Assembly: GCF_009680455.1 (NCBI RefSeq)
Contig: NZ_WKRD01000011.1
Location: forward strand, 18,980-82,979
Direction of reading: 5' to 3'
Source: Lachnospira eligens
GTDB lineage: Bacteria; Bacillota; Clostridia; Lachnospirales; Lachnospiraceae
DNA length: 64,000 nt
Part shown: one piece after another, positions 1 to 8,991 of the stretch
Layout of the letters: every line of letters begins with the position of its first letter
Position numbering within the stretch: the stretch's first letter is position 1
Made by a program: the position numbers and the translations under genes
The notes under the pieces: generated by a model
What the model was told of the DNA's origin: nothing
Databases searched by the model: none
What the model saw: the letters and a program-made list of their open reading frames with translations, nothing else

Positions 1-1283
1 AGAAGCAATTCCTGACTTCTATGTTTCAGAATATTCATAACTACATTTTCGTATATATTAAGATAATCTGCTCCAATTCTTGTGTAAGGATATTCTCCTA
101 AATACTCTAAAGCTTTTCTTACCTTTTCATCATTAAATGTCTGAAGTGCTTCATTACTTATTACAGAAAAGATATATTTATCCTTCTCATCTGTTCCCTT
201 TAAAATAACCTGAATATTGTTAAGTTGTTCAACTTTACAATCCATCAACTGCTTCAACATTCTGGCAAACCATTGTGTATATCGCTCAGCTTCTTTTTTC
301 TCTGCCTCTGTCACAATCTTTCCACTCCTGCTATTAGAAGCCAGTAACTGATTAATTGATGAATTAGTATTCATAAATGCAAAGCGCTGTCCTAAAAGTG
401 TGAATCCCAGCGGACTGGCAGCATATACAAATGCGCATGCAGGACACAAAAAGGCATCTACTTTACAATTCCAGAATGCAGACTTTTTTCTCGCAAGATC
501 ATCTGCCATATCCTTCATAAAAGCAATAGAAACACGTTCCTTATTTCCCATTGGTCTTCCACAGTCTATACACATATCCTTATCTTTATCATGATTTGTC
601 CTGATATATTCTTTAAATGGTTTTGTAAAATCCTGTTCAAACAATATACGCATGTCCTTCTTTGCATTAGCTCTTAGCAGAAAACATTTACCATCCCAGA
701 AACGGTTAATATAGTTATATATGACGCTCTTCATTACAAATGTTTCTTTACACTTTGGCTGCATTATAAAGTTCTTGATACCTTCAAGCCTCTGTTTTAG
801 TTCTTGTGATGTTGATTTCGCATTTAATTTATTTTGCTGAAGATTCACATATATCTCAGACCCATCAACTTCGTTTCTTATATTTTCAAATCCAGCCTTA
901 TAACTATTGGACAAAAGCTTATCATTTATAAACTTGATATCTTCCTTATCTTCTTTAACCAGCTTGTCCGGATTCCATTGTTCATTATCAATTTTGCATA
1001 TAATCTTGTTAATTCTGTCTAATATTCCTTTATATACTGTAAAATCTCCATAATAGTTAACACAGGCATCAAAATACATTCCAGTCCAGTCACACTGCTG
1101 CACGAAATCCTCGTCAAGCCATAATCCCTGCTCATACAGTTCAAGCCCATCTACCGGTCTGTTCTGCATTTTTATGCCATAATCCTTTCCGCTCTCTGCA
1201 TCTGACATATCCAGCATATAGTTAAGACCTACTATCCCCGTATTTTTCAGGAAATCTCCCATAGTTACCAGATATTTACCCAC
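1..1283 (-). CDS. cas8b1: CRISPR type I-B Cascade large subunit, Cas8b1/Cst1-like (3' part outside window)
   Basis: Probable large subunit of the type I-B interference complex, which helps recognise the target and PAM in the cytoplasm. About 427 residues are visible and the frame stays open to the left edge. Two cysteine pairs, CIDC near residue 240 and CPAC near residue 281, form the four-cysteine zinc-finger pattern known from Cst1 proteins. The start chosen is a GTG, because AGGAGG lies 8 nt upstream of it; the next in-frame ATG, at 1262, has no such site. The gene begins 23 nt after cas6 on the same strand, so the two are co-transcribed. cas7, cas5, cas3 and the adaptation genes would be expected beyond the left edge. 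The subtype call rests on the zinc finger and the cas6 neighbour. Another Cas8b subfamily is possible. Confidence 0.72.
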   Translation of the reverse strand, partial: MGKYLVTMGDFLKNTGIVGLNYMLDMSDAESGKDYGIKMQNRPVDGLELYEQGLWLDEDFVQQCDWTGMYFDACVNYYGDFTVYKGILDRINKIICKIDNEQWNPDKLVKEDKEDIKFINDKLLSNSYKAGFENIRNEVDGSEIYVNLQQNKLNAKSTSQELKQRLEGIKNFIMQPKCKETFVMKSVIYNYINRFWDGKCFLLRANAKKDMRILFEQDFTKPFKEYIRTNHDKDKDMCIDCGRPMGNKERVSIAFMKDMADDLARKKSAFWNCKVDAFLCPACAFVYAASPLGFTLLGQRFAFMNTNSSINQLLASNSRSGKIVTEAEKKEAERYTQWFARMLKQLMDCKVEQLNNIQVILKGTDEKDKYIFSVISNEALQTFNDEKVRKALEYLGEYPYTRIGADYLNIYENVVMNILKHRSQELL

Positions 1284-1306
1284 ATTCTGTCCCTCCTTTC
1301 CTAAAA

Positions 1307-2029
1307 TTATAGTAATATTTCGAACTTACCGTGACCTTCTGATCTTCTGGCACCCAGCCCTGCCTGATAAAGAATATTAAGCAGCTCGCAATTACCGCTA
1401 ATCTTATATATTCCAAGGTTAGCATCAACCTTTCTTCCAAAGCAGTTAACTACTACTTTTCTTGCTTTGACAGGTTCTATTGATAATCCTTCTGTATCAA
1501 CCCCGATTTCCATTTTCTGAATAAAAATCTCTACATTTTCACATAATGCCTTTGAAAATCCTTCATCTGCATATGTATAATAAATGTCTTTGTTAGTCAC
1601 ACTGTCGTGCCGTCTTACAATCAATGGGCTCTGCATCTTTACAATAATTTCATCATCAACAATATCTTTACGATTGTTTGACCTTATTGAAATCAATTTC
1701 ATAGAATTGCCACTGACAGGATACTGCTTGTATCTCATAAGCTGAAAAGCATTAAACCATTCTATAATCTGTCCCATATCAGCATCTGTAAAAAAAACTT
1801 TAAATCTGTTGTCCCTAAGAAATATAGTGTCACCTTTAAATACCGCACCTGGCAGATATGTACTGAATGTAAATGATTTAATAATTGAATGCTCCTTATT
1901 ATATAATCGCTCAAACATATCTTCCGAATAATTCCTGCTTGCTGCTTTTAAGAAACTAACCATCAATCTCTCATATTCCAGCGGTAACTGTGGCTTTTCA
2001 AGTTGAAATTCTAAAGATAGCTGTATCAT
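1307..2029 (-). CDS. cas6: CRISPR pre-crRNA processing endoribonuclease Cas6
   Basis: Cas6 cuts the CRISPR transcript inside each repeat to make crRNAs. The protein has 240 residues, the usual size. Its C-terminus carries the glycine-rich GLGARRSEGHGKFEI signature of the RAMP/Cas6 fold, where the G-rich loop contacts the repeat RNA. The ATG is preceded by GAAGGTGATACA, a good ribosome binding site. It is the first visible gene of a minus-strand cas operon and is followed after 23 nt by the Cas8b-like subunit, which suits a type I-B order of cas6-cas8b-cas7-cas5. The catalytic histidine was not placed with certainty. No repeat-spacer array is visible in this window. Confidence 0.85.
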   Translation of the reverse strand: MIQLSLEFQLEKPQLPLEYERLMVSFLKAASRNYSEDMFERLYNKEHSIIKSFTFSTYLPGAVFKGDTIFLRDNRFKVFFTDADMGQIIEWFNAFQLMRYKQYPVSGNSMKLISIRSNNRKDIVDDEIIVKMQSPLIVRRHDSVTNKDIYYTYADEGFSKALCENVEIFIQKMEIGVDTEGLSIEPVKARKVVVNCFGRKVDANLGIYKISGNCELLNILYQAGLGARRSEGHGKFEILL

Positions 2030-2173
2030 TGTATCACCTTCTTTTGCTTAATTATGTAGTTCATATCTGGATATTACTACTTTAGATTTAAGATGTCAAT
2101 ATAAATTATCAATTTGGATTAAAAAACTTTGTTTGATTTTTAATGTCACTTATTATAATATACATATATAATT

Positions 2174-2237
2174 TTTACATTTTGGGATGTAAATAATTGA
2201 TAATTAATATAATCAACTTTTAATAGCTACATTTTGG
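2174..2237. repeat. Short palindrome and direct repeat upstream of cas6
   Basis: TTTACAT and ATGTAAA flank a 6-nt loop (2174-2193). The string TACATTTTGG occurs twice, at 2176 and at 2228. The stretch ending GGGATGTAAAT resembles the 3' end of many type I-B CRISPR repeats, but no second full repeat or spacer is present. It could be an operator for the cas operon or the divergent symporter, or a lone degenerate repeat. Confidence 0.4.
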
Positions 2238-2264
2238 AATTCTCCCATCCCCCAAACCTTTCCA

Positions 2265-2293
2265 TTGTTATTTCCAATCCCATATATTATAAT
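2265..2293 (+). promoter_or_regulatory. Sigma-A type promoter for the symporter gene
   Basis: TTGTTA (2265-2270) and TATAAT (2288-2293) are separated by 17 nt. Transcription would start near 2300, about 30 nt before the start codon. The -10 matches consensus exactly. Confidence 0.65.
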
Positions 2294-2328
2294 TTTTCTT
2301 AACCAAACAAATGAAGGAGATTTATTTA

Positions 2329-3540
2329 ATGAAGAAAAATAGTATCTTTCGCAGCCTGCCGTTTAAATTGCTGGTGGGCGTTATTGCCGGCGTCATGGTG
2401 GGACTACTGTTAAGTTCAACTGATGGCAATTCATTTTCACGCGCCATTTTGAATATCGTTGTAACTCTGAAATATATTCTCAATCAGATAATTAATTTCT
2501 GCATACCTCTGATAATCATTGCATTTATTGCGCCTTCGATTACTCAGATGGGTAAAAATGCATCAAAGCTTCTTCTGATTGCAGTTACAATCGCATATAC
2601 ATCATCAGTTGGTGCTGCATTTTTCTCTACAGCATCCGGATATCTTTTGATACCACATTTGTCAATATCCTCTACTGCTGATGGATTGAAAGAGCTTCCG
2701 GCTGCGGTTTTCGAATTATCAATCCCACAGATAATGCCTGTTATGAGCGCACTTGTGTTCTCAATTATGATTGGACTTGCTGCCGCTTGGACAAAAGCAG
2801 AATTGATTTCAAATATTCTTGAAGAATTCCAGAAAATCGTGCTTGCGATAGTTTCAAGAATCATGATACCGATTCTTCCATTTTTCATCGGACTTACTTT
2901 CTGCGGACTCTCATACGAAGGTTCAATAACAAAGCAGGTTCCTGTGTTCCTGAAAATCATAATTATTGTATTAATCGGACATTACATTTGGATGACTCTG
3001 CTTTACACAATCGCAGGATTGTATTCTAAGAAGAACCCGATTGAAGTAATCAGACATTACGGTCCTGCATACCTTACATCAATTGGAACAATGTCATCTG
3101 CTGCCACACTCGCAGTTGCACTCCAGTGTGCCGGAAAATCAAAGGTTTTGAGAAAGGACATGGTCTCTTTTGGAATTCCTTTGTTTGCAAATATACATTT
3201 GTGCGGCTCTGTGCTGACAGAGGTATTTTTCTGCATGACTGTATCAAAGATTTTGTATGGCACTATTCCATCAGCCGGAACTATGATTCTGTTCTGCGTG
3301 CTTCTCGGAATATTTGCAATCGGCGCACCTGGCGTACCTGGCGGAACAGTTATGGCTTCGCTCGGACTTATTACCGGCGTGCTTGGATTTAACGACACTG
3401 GAACTGCCCTTATGCTTACAATATTTGCACTTCAGGACAGCTTCGGAACAGCCTGCAATGTAACAGGCGACGGTGCGCTCACACTTATCCTGACTGGATA
3501 TGCAGAGCGCCACGGCATCAAAGAAGGCGCTGACAATTAA
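2329..3540 (+). CDS. Dicarboxylate/amino acid:cation symporter (SDF/DAACS family)
   Basis: A polytopic inner-membrane protein of 403 residues that should import a dicarboxylate or amino acid together with Na+ or H+. It is made of many hydrophobic segments typical of the family. The C-terminal half holds the serine-rich stretch SIGTMSSAATLAVAL and the LQDSFGTACNVTGDGALT segment, which match the re-entrant hairpin and substrate/cation-binding region of SDF transporters. The start chosen lies 10 nt after AAGGAG; an upstream in-frame ATG at 2311 lies immediately before that ribosome binding site and is less likely. It is preceded by its own promoter and followed by a MIF-like gene on the same strand. 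The substrate cannot be told from sequence. Confidence 0.85.
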   Translation: MKKNSIFRSLPFKLLVGVIAGVMVGLLLSSTDGNSFSRAILNIVVTLKYILNQIINFCIPLIIIAFIAPSITQMGKNASKLLLIAVTIAYTSSVGAAFFSTASGYLLIPHLSISSTADGLKELPAAVFELSIPQIMPVMSALVFSIMIGLAAAWTKAELISNILEEFQKIVLAIVSRIMIPILPFFIGLTFCGLSYEGSITKQVPVFLKIIIIVLIGHYIWMTLLYTIAGLYSKKNPIEVIRHYGPAYLTSIGTMSSAATLAVALQCAGKSKVLRKDMVSFGIPLFANIHLCGSVLTEVFFCMTVSKILYGTIPSAGTMILFCVLLGIFAIGAPGVPGGTVMASLGLITGVLGFNDTGTALMLTIFALQDSFGTACNVTGDGALTLILTGYAERHGIKEGADN

Positions 3541-3564
3541 TATGTTTCTTTGACATATGTAAAG

Positions 3565-3602
3565 TGCTATAATCATCACATGAATACACGCGCCTGCGGC
3601 GC
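3565..3602 (+). promoter_or_regulatory. Possible extended -10 promoter and leader hairpin before the tautomerase gene
   Basis: TGCTATAAT (3565-3573) is an extended -10 element without a well-spaced -35. Downstream, GCGCC-TGC-GGCGC (3590-3602) can form a small hairpin just ahead of the GAGG ribosome binding site. The hairpin could tune translation. This is weak evidence. Confidence 0.35.
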
Positions 3603-3618
3603 AGAAATGAGGTAACAT

Positions 3619-3963
3619 ATGCCATTTATTAATTCAAAGATAAGCACTTCTCTTACAGAAGCACAGGAAACTGAAATCAAAACCCGTTTAGGTCAGGCTA
3701 TCCAGACAATTCCCGGCAAGTCAGAAAGCTGGCTCATGATCGGCTTTGAACCTGACTACAAGCTCTACTTCAGAGGAAGCAATGCCGAGCCTATAGCTAT
3801 GGTCGAGGTCAGCGTTTACGGAAGTGAGAACCCATCTGCCTTTTCTAAACTGACTGGCCAGATATGTGACATTTTTAAAGATGTTCTTGGAATTGCACCA
3901 GATCATGTATATGTAAAATATCAGGCTGTTTCTAACTGGGGATGGAATGGAGATAATTTCTAA
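3619..3963 (+). CDS. MIF-like / phenylpyruvate tautomerase family protein
   Basis: A 114-residue protein of the macrophage migration inhibitory factor family, whose members are small trimeric tautomerases. The proline just after the initiator methionine (MPFINSK) is present; in this family it is the catalytic N-terminal base. The segments SESWLMIGFEPD and NWGWNGDNF match conserved MIF positions, and the length is normal. GAGG sits 6 nt before the ATG. It lies 78 nt behind the symporter gene and is followed at once by a strong terminator. The natural substrate of bacterial members is mostly unknown, so the reaction is a family-level inference. Confidence 0.85.
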   Translation: MPFINSKISTSLTEAQETEIKTRLGQAIQTIPGKSESWLMIGFEPDYKLYFRGSNAEPIAMVEVSVYGSENPSAFSKLTGQICDIFKDVLGIAPDHVYVKYQAVSNWGWNGDNF

Positions 3964-3974
3964 TATGCATTAAT

Positions 3975-4022
3975 AAGCGGGACACTCATTTTTTTATGAA
4001 TGTCCCGCTTAAATATTTTTTT
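3975..4022. terminator. Bidirectional rho-independent terminator
   Basis: AAGCGGGACA pairs with TGTCCCGCTT across a short loop, and the stem is followed by a T-rich run on the plus strand. The A-rich left side gives a T-run on the minus strand as well. It separates the converging tautomerase gene and ABC permease gene. Confidence 0.85.
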
Positions 4023-4664
4023 CTAAAATTCTTTCTTTTCCATAATCCGGACACTAATTGCATAAGAGAGCAGTATGAGAAGTACTGTCACTACCACTGC
4101 AATTCCTGCAAGTATCCAGCCATTCATTTGGTTTAAAAATGAAAAGGCACTTAATACATTTGTCTTTACCAGCTCCGCAAATGCAATGACAGACGCTCCC
4201 ATTACACCACATGCCCCCGAAATGACTACTCTGCTCTTTTCTACTCCGGATACTAGCTGCAGCGGAATCAGCAATGCAATCAACAATGCCGTAACCGGCA
4301 GGAACACCAATACCATAGGAATCTGGGAAGTCATGTCTATCGGCATCTGTTGTCTCATTTCCAAGATTATGTAAAGTCCCGCTGCCACAAGCCATGAAAC
4401 CGTTCCTCCTGTAAGACAGAAAATATACTTTTCCCTCACATACATTTCTGCATCAATCGGCAAAGTCATCAAAAATCCATATCCTTTATCAAGCTCGTCA
4501 TAAGTAACTGTATTTATCAGAAGAATACTAATTGCAAACGGCAGCCACCCCAGGATAACTGCTTCGTTCTGTAACCCTATCACCACTCCAATGATAAGAA
4601 GGAGAATTACTGCCTGTTTATTACACCTCATTAACCTGATATCTTTTTCTATTAAACCTGCCAT
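4023..4664 (-). CDS. ABC-2 type transporter permease
   Basis: A 213-residue membrane protein with about six hydrophobic segments, the expected partner of the ATPase encoded just upstream. Its TAATG start overlaps the ATPase stop by one base, which points to translational coupling. The N-terminal pattern LIEKDIRLMRCNK followed by paired membrane helices is typical of small ABC2-membrane exporters controlled by YtrA-type regulators. The substrate is unknown; relatives respond to cell-wall-active compounds, but nothing here proves it. It is the last gene of a three-gene operon and ends at a bidirectional terminator. Confidence 0.8.
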   Translation of the reverse strand: MAGLIEKDIRLMRCNKQAVILLLIIGVVIGLQNEAVILGWLPFAISILLINTVTYDELDKGYGFLMTLPIDAEMYVREKYIFCLTGGTVSWLVAAGLYIILEMRQQMPIDMTSQIPMVLVFLPVTALLIALLIPLQLVSGVEKSRVVISGACGVMGASVIAFAELVKTNVLSAFSFLNQMNGWILAGIAVVVTVLLILLSYAISVRIMEKKEF

Positions 4665-5512
4665 TATCTGTACCCTCCCGTCATCATAAGAATTAATTCA
4701 TCAATTCCACCATGCTCCACCACAATCTGCGGATAATTTTCCTGATAAAATCTTCTGTCATTAGTAAAGCAGGCGTAACCATAGGTTTCTTTCTGCGCTT
4801 TTATGACTGCTGTCTTGTCTAATGTCCTATATTGCTCCTCATCCACCTTTAAAATGCCATACTGCTCTAAAATAACATCTGTATCCTCATGCAAAATAAT
4901 TTTTCCGTCATGAATGAGATAAATGTCGTCACAAAGTGACTCCAAATCTGTGGAAATGTGCGATGTAATCAATATTGTGCGCTTCTCATCCTGCGCTATA
5001 TATTCACGCAGCAAATCAAGTATTTCATTTCGTGCTTCCACATCAAGTCCTGCTGTCGGCTCATCTAAAATCAACAAATCGGCTTTATGACTGATTGCCG
5101 TCAACACCCTCAGTTTTGCTTTCATACCGGTGGAAAATTCTTTTAATTTCTTCTTCCGAGGAAGCTTTAACACATCACATTTTTGGTCAAAAAAATCCTT
5201 CTGGAAATCAGGATACATTTTAGCAAGGATATGCCAGACATCTTCCACCGTAAACTGTGAACTAAAGCCCGACTCCGTCAAAGATACTCCGATTTTCTGC
5301 TTTACCGCAACCGGAAGCTCCCCGCCTTCGTTTCCAAGCACACAAATGCTTCCCATGTCCGGCTTTACAAGTCCAAGTATCAGTTTAATTGCTGTACTTT
5401 TTCCTGCCCCGTTTTTTCCTACAAACCCTGTAATTCTCCCCTCCGGTATTTCCAAAGATAGTTCCAGTTCAAAGTCCTTATATTTTTTTCGGACATTCTG
5501 CATTGTTATCAT
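4664..5512 (-). CDS. ABC transporter ATP-binding protein
   Basis: The 282-residue ATPase of the exporter. Walker A is GKNGAGKS (near residues 32-39), the signature stretch is FSTGMKAKLR, Walker B is LLILDEPTAGLD, and the switch histidine is in ITSHIS. The C-terminal ~70 residues form a variable extension common in exporter ATPases. It is encoded between the GntR regulator (11 nt upstream) and the permease (1-base overlap), so all three form one transcript. Confidence 0.92.
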   Translation of the reverse strand: MITMQNVRKKYKDFELELSLEIPEGRITGFVGKNGAGKSTAIKLILGLVKPDMGSICVLGNEGGELPVAVKQKIGVSLTESGFSSQFTVEDVWHILAKMYPDFQKDFFDQKCDVLKLPRKKKLKEFSTGMKAKLRVLTAISHKADLLILDEPTAGLDVEARNEILDLLREYIAQDEKRTILITSHISTDLESLCDDIYLIHDGKIILHEDTDVILEQYGILKVDEEQYRTLDKTAVIKAQKETYGYACFTNDRRFYQENYPQIVVEHGGIDELILMMTGGYR

Positions 5513-5523
5513 AATTCGCCTTT

Positions 5524-5898
5524 CTATTTCTCATCAAGTATAAGCTTTACAATCTCTAAAATTTCTTCTTTATTCATGCCAATTGCCACTGCCCGGTCAA
5601 TGGCTTTGTCAAAGTCCTCTTCCACAGCAAATCTTCTCGCCTGCGACGCAAGCTGTTTATCCGAAGCGGTCACATATGTTCCCTTTCCGTGAACAGTCGT
5701 AACAAAGCCTTCCTCTTCTAACTTGTCATAGGCTTTCTTTACGGTCAGTGCGCTGATGCGAAGCTCCCCTGCAAGCGTCCTCACAGACGGAAGTGCCTCT
5801 CCCTCTTTTAATACAGACTGGATAATCTCTGACTTTATCTGCTCCATAAGCTGTTCGTAAATCGGAACCATGGAAGAATGATTTAATATAATATGCAT
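5524..5898 (-). CDS. GntR family transcriptional regulator (YtrA type)
   Basis: A 124-residue repressor. Residues 10-75 form the GntR winged helix (VPIYEQLMEQIKSEIIQ, then LPSVRTLAGELRISALTVKKAY). The C-terminal domain is only a short helical tail, which is typical of the YtrA subfamily that controls ABC exporters. The start was placed at the ATG 8 nt after AAAGGAG, because an upstream extension would read through the operator and promoter. It heads the ABC operon and very probably represses its own promoter through the large palindrome immediately upstream. Confidence 0.9.
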   Translation of the reverse strand: MHIILNHSSMVPIYEQLMEQIKSEIIQSVLKEGEALPSVRTLAGELRISALTVKKAYDKLEEEGFVTTVHGKGTYVTASDKQLASQARRFAVEEDFDKAIDRAVAIGMNKEEILEIVKLILDEK

Positions 5899-5919
5899 AT
5901 TTTTCTTTTCTCCTTTGTG

Positions 5920-5972
5920 ATAAACAGTATATAACAGTTGATGTGTGTTGTCAACTGTTATATACTGTTTAT
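5920..5972 (-). promoter_or_regulatory. Operator-promoter of the GntR-ABC operon: perfect 22-bp-arm palindrome
   Basis: Two perfectly complementary 22-bp arms (5920-5941 and 5951-5972) flank a 9-nt spacer. The minus-strand promoter lies inside it: TTGACA (5954-5949) and TATACT (5931-5926) with a 17-nt spacer. A dimeric GntR bound to both arms would cover the -35 and -10. The inference is autorepression that is relieved by an inducer. Confidence 0.85.
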
Positions 5973-6121
5973 TAAAAATATACAAAATAAGAGCCACTCT
6001 AAGGTGACTCTCATTTATTTTTATATTTAACTTAACTAAAATATTTTACCTATTTTTCTGTTAATCTACAAGAAGTTCCCTACAATAATATTTTAATCCT
6101 TTTTGAGCATTCTCTTTCTTA

Positions 6122-6163
6122 TAAATATAAAAATCGTACCAAACTTTCAAAGTTTAGTACGAT
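6122..6163 (-). terminator. Rho-independent terminator after the helicase-nuclease gene
   Basis: ATCGTACTAAACTTT and its near-complement form a long stem followed on the minus strand by TTTTTATATTT. It lies about 35 nt beyond the stop of the gene to its right. Confidence 0.8.
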
Positions 6164-6195
6164 ATCTCCACTATAATAGGATTATTTCCTCTCGA

Positions 6196-8925
6196 CTATC
6201 CAACCAGATTATCTAACATTCCTACAATCTTTTCTCTTTCACCACAGCCATTAGTCTTAAATCTTAATAATGGAATTTCATACAAATCCATTATGCGATC
6301 CTTTAATAAATCTCTTGAAGCCTGTACGGTATCCTTTTTATGAAATTCATATCCATCAACTTCAATCGCTAAAACCGGCTTTTTACTGATTCTGTTGTAA
6401 ATCAGAAAATCCAGATGTGTTGCAGGATTCATTGCATACTGGCACTCTCTGTCATTTAATAGTTGAGGATTTTTAATCAGCATATTCAATGGAAAATGAC
6501 AAATAACATCTAAACTTGAATACTTATTATCCGCAATTATTTCCTGTATCAATGAATACATAAGATTCTCAGAGTCATATTCTGATATCTTTTTATATTT
6601 CTGCAAATATGCTATTCTTTCCTCAGTATACTGCTTGTAAAGATAATCAAAGATTGAATAAATCTTACTCTCAACAACTTCAAAATTATTATACTGAATG
6701 TAATCTATTAAATCTGTTATATTGTGTTCTTTTGACTGCTCATTTCCAGTCACAACCAACATCAGTTTCTTTTTTGCCCTTGAAACTGCAACATTAATCA
6801 AATACGGATTATCCGCAAAATCTGATATTTCATCATCTACAGTGGATATAATAATATTGTCTTTCTCCTTGCCCTGAAACTTATGTACGGTAGCTGCATC
6901 AATATCTGTTATCTCCCTGTTCAATGCTTCAACCTGATTCCTGTACGGAGCAATAATCCCCGTTTCTTCCGGGTTGAAATTATATTTAGGCATAATTTCA
7001 TTTTTTATAACATCTATCTGACGCTGACTGTAATGATTTCGTTCATGATTCCCGGCAACTGTTTTCACCACTGACAAAACATCATCTTCACCATTATCCT
7101 TTGTCATAATAATCAGTTCACCACGATAAAATTTCTGATTACAGAAATTAATTATTTTAGGATGACACCTATAATGCTCTCGCAATAATGTCTGTGTTAC
7201 ATCAGGCATAATATCCAGAATTGACTGCAAAAAGCTCTTTGTAAACTGATATCCTTCTTTCAGATTATATGTATCAAATATAGCTTTTGCTCTGACCCTC
7301 ATATCTTCTGTAACAACATTTGGAAGCTGCTTAGTATCTCCCACAATAACCACATTTCTCGCACAAGAAAGTGCTAAAGCCCCTGTTGCAATATCTACCT
7401 GTGATGCCTCGTCCATAATAAGATAATCATATACCACATCTGAATTCAGACTATTTCTCGATGAAAATGTGGTACTTAATATAACCGGATACTCCTTCAA
7501 TACATCATTGGATTCCTTCCACAGATTATCCTCACTAAATACTCTCCGGCTGTCGTTCCCTTCATATCTTCTTGCCAGCTTGTCTTTTAGTAAAATCATT
7601 GAATTGTCACATAAATCGTCAAGCAAATGCTTATCAACACCGTTTAAATATCCCTCAATATCTGAAATCTGCTTAGATAATTCTTTTTCTTTTGCCTTAT
7701 AATACATAGCCTGAAATGTTGTAATTATCTTTGAAAATTCCTGCTTATAAAAACTCCAGTGTGTTATGCCATACTTGAAAAATGTCTTTATTTTAAACCA
7801 GAATCCTATTGTCTTTTTCTCCTCTGATATTGCCTGACACTCCTGCCATAACATCATCCATTGTTTTGATGATAACATTTTCTTGCACTTTATATTATCT
7901 GTATTAACATCGGATTCTTCAACATACTGGTTAAAATATTGCTGTTCTGTAACTAATTGAGATAATTCCTGCCTTAAATAAGCAAGTTTTTCCTGTTTAT
8001 CAAAAAATTCTTTTAACCTAACGGATTGCTCTGATATTTTCTTACGCATTTCACCAAATTCTTCAAACATTTTCCAAGTTGAAAAATCAGGATAAGATGA
8101 ATCCTGATGTTCAACAAATGTTTTCTTATTTTTAGAACTTCCCAGTGTTGCAGCAACAAATCCCAGATTATACTGTGGCGAAGACAGTTTGTCATATACA
8201 TTTTCAGTTGCAGAATTATTATTAGATACAATCTGTACCGTTTTGTCCAGCATCAATATATTAGCGATAATATTTAATATCGTCTGTGTTTTACCTGTTC
8301 CCGGCGGTCCTTGTATTACACTTATCTGATTCTCCATCGCATTTTTTACAGCATTATACTGACTGTTATTACAGCCAAATGGAAATATCGGAACATATTC
8401 TCCCCCTCTTTTACCAGTATTCAATAAAGAAGGATTCAAATATTTCGCTAATGCAACCTCATTACCAACATAAGTAATTTTATCAAATCTTTTAGGTGAT
8501 AATTTTTCCCCCGTCTCTTCATTTCTAATATTACTCAATTCAGCAATCTGCTTTATATATTGGAATACATCGGCAGACCTTTTATCATTCAGGCACGACT
8601 CCGCAATATGTAAATCGTGCTCATAGTAATCCCGTTCACTGCCGTCTTTAAAACAAATATGCCAATAAGACTCCTGTCTGCCTCTGAACACAGATATTGC
8701 ATCTATATCAAAAAACTCCCGTCCCTCTCTGCTAATACGATACGACTTAGGATTTAAAACATCCGGCTTAGTTAATTTCTCAACATTCATATATGCATAG
8801 AGATAGCTTTTCCCATTATTAAATTTCACGTTCCATTTATGTGTCTCCGTGTCGTACACACATGACATTACTTCGGTTGTCTTTATCTCGCCCTTGATAA
8901 TAATCATATAATATCTTGTATCCAT
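6196..8925 (-). CDS. SF1 (UPF1/DNA2-like) helicase fused to a C-terminal DUF2726-like nuclease domain
   Basis: A single large protein of 909 residues. Walker A GPPGTGKT lies near residues 205-212 and Walker B DEASQVD near 507. The UvrD-type C-terminal motor carries TVHKFQGKEKD and NVAVSRAKKKL. The last ~130 residues hold AIEVDGYEFH and RDLLKDRIMD, the pattern of DUF2726/PD-(D/E)xK-like nucleases. The middle region (about 290-480) is charged and probably coiled. The gene stands alone between its own terminator and a divergent remnant, just left of the element array. Similar COG1112 helicase-nuclease fusions occur in defence systems such as Mokosh type II, which carries a different nuclease. 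The defence role here is inferred. Confidence 0.8.
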   Translation of the reverse strand: MDTRYYMIIIKGEIKTTEVMSCVYDTETHKWNVKFNNGKSYLYAYMNVEKLTKPDVLNPKSYRISREGREFFDIDAISVFRGRQESYWHICFKDGSERDYYEHDLHIAESCLNDKRSADVFQYIKQIAELSNIRNEETGEKLSPKRFDKITYVGNEVALAKYLNPSLLNTGKRGGEYVPIFPFGCNNSQYNAVKNAMENQISVIQGPPGTGKTQTILNIIANILMLDKTVQIVSNNNSATENVYDKLSSPQYNLGFVAATLGSSKNKKTFVEHQDSSYPDFSTWKMFEEFGEMRKKISEQSVRLKEFFDKQEKLAYLRQELSQLVTEQQYFNQYVEESDVNTDNIKCKKMLSSKQWMMLWQECQAISEEKKTIGFWFKIKTFFKYGITHWSFYKQEFSKIITTFQAMYYKAKEKELSKQISDIEGYLNGVDKHLLDDLCDNSMILLKDKLARRYEGNDSRRVFSEDNLWKESNDVLKEYPVILSTTFSSRNSLNSDVVYDYLIMDEASQVDIATGALALSCARNVVIVGDTKQLPNVVTEDMRVRAKAIFDTYNLKEGYQFTKSFLQSILDIMPDVTQTLLREHYRCHPKIINFCNQKFYRGELIIMTKDNGEDDVLSVVKTVAGNHERNHYSQRQIDVIKNEIMPKYNFNPEETGIIAPYRNQVEALNREITDIDAATVHKFQGKEKDNIIISTVDDEISDFADNPYLINVAVSRAKKKLMLVVTGNEQSKEHNITDLIDYIQYNNFEVVESKIYSIFDYLYKQYTEERIAYLQKYKKISEYDSENLMYSLIQEIIADNKYSSLDVICHFPLNMLIKNPQLLNDRECQYAMNPATHLDFLIYNRISKKPVLAIEVDGYEFHKKDTVQASRDLLKDRIMDLYEIPLLRFKTNGCGEREKIVGMLDNLVG

Positions 8926-8991
8926 TTAGGCCTCACTGTTTCTGGTTGTTATTAGAAAAAATTATTCAAAATAGTACCTTTGAATACATAA

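Noticed and set aside
2030..2310. A CRISPR array next to cas6
   Set aside because: Only one repeat-like sequence is present; no regular repeat-spacer pattern was seen here or elsewhere in the window.
3057..3398. Long minus-strand frame opposite the symporter gene
   Set aside because: It is antisense to a well-supported transporter gene and has no ribosome binding site.
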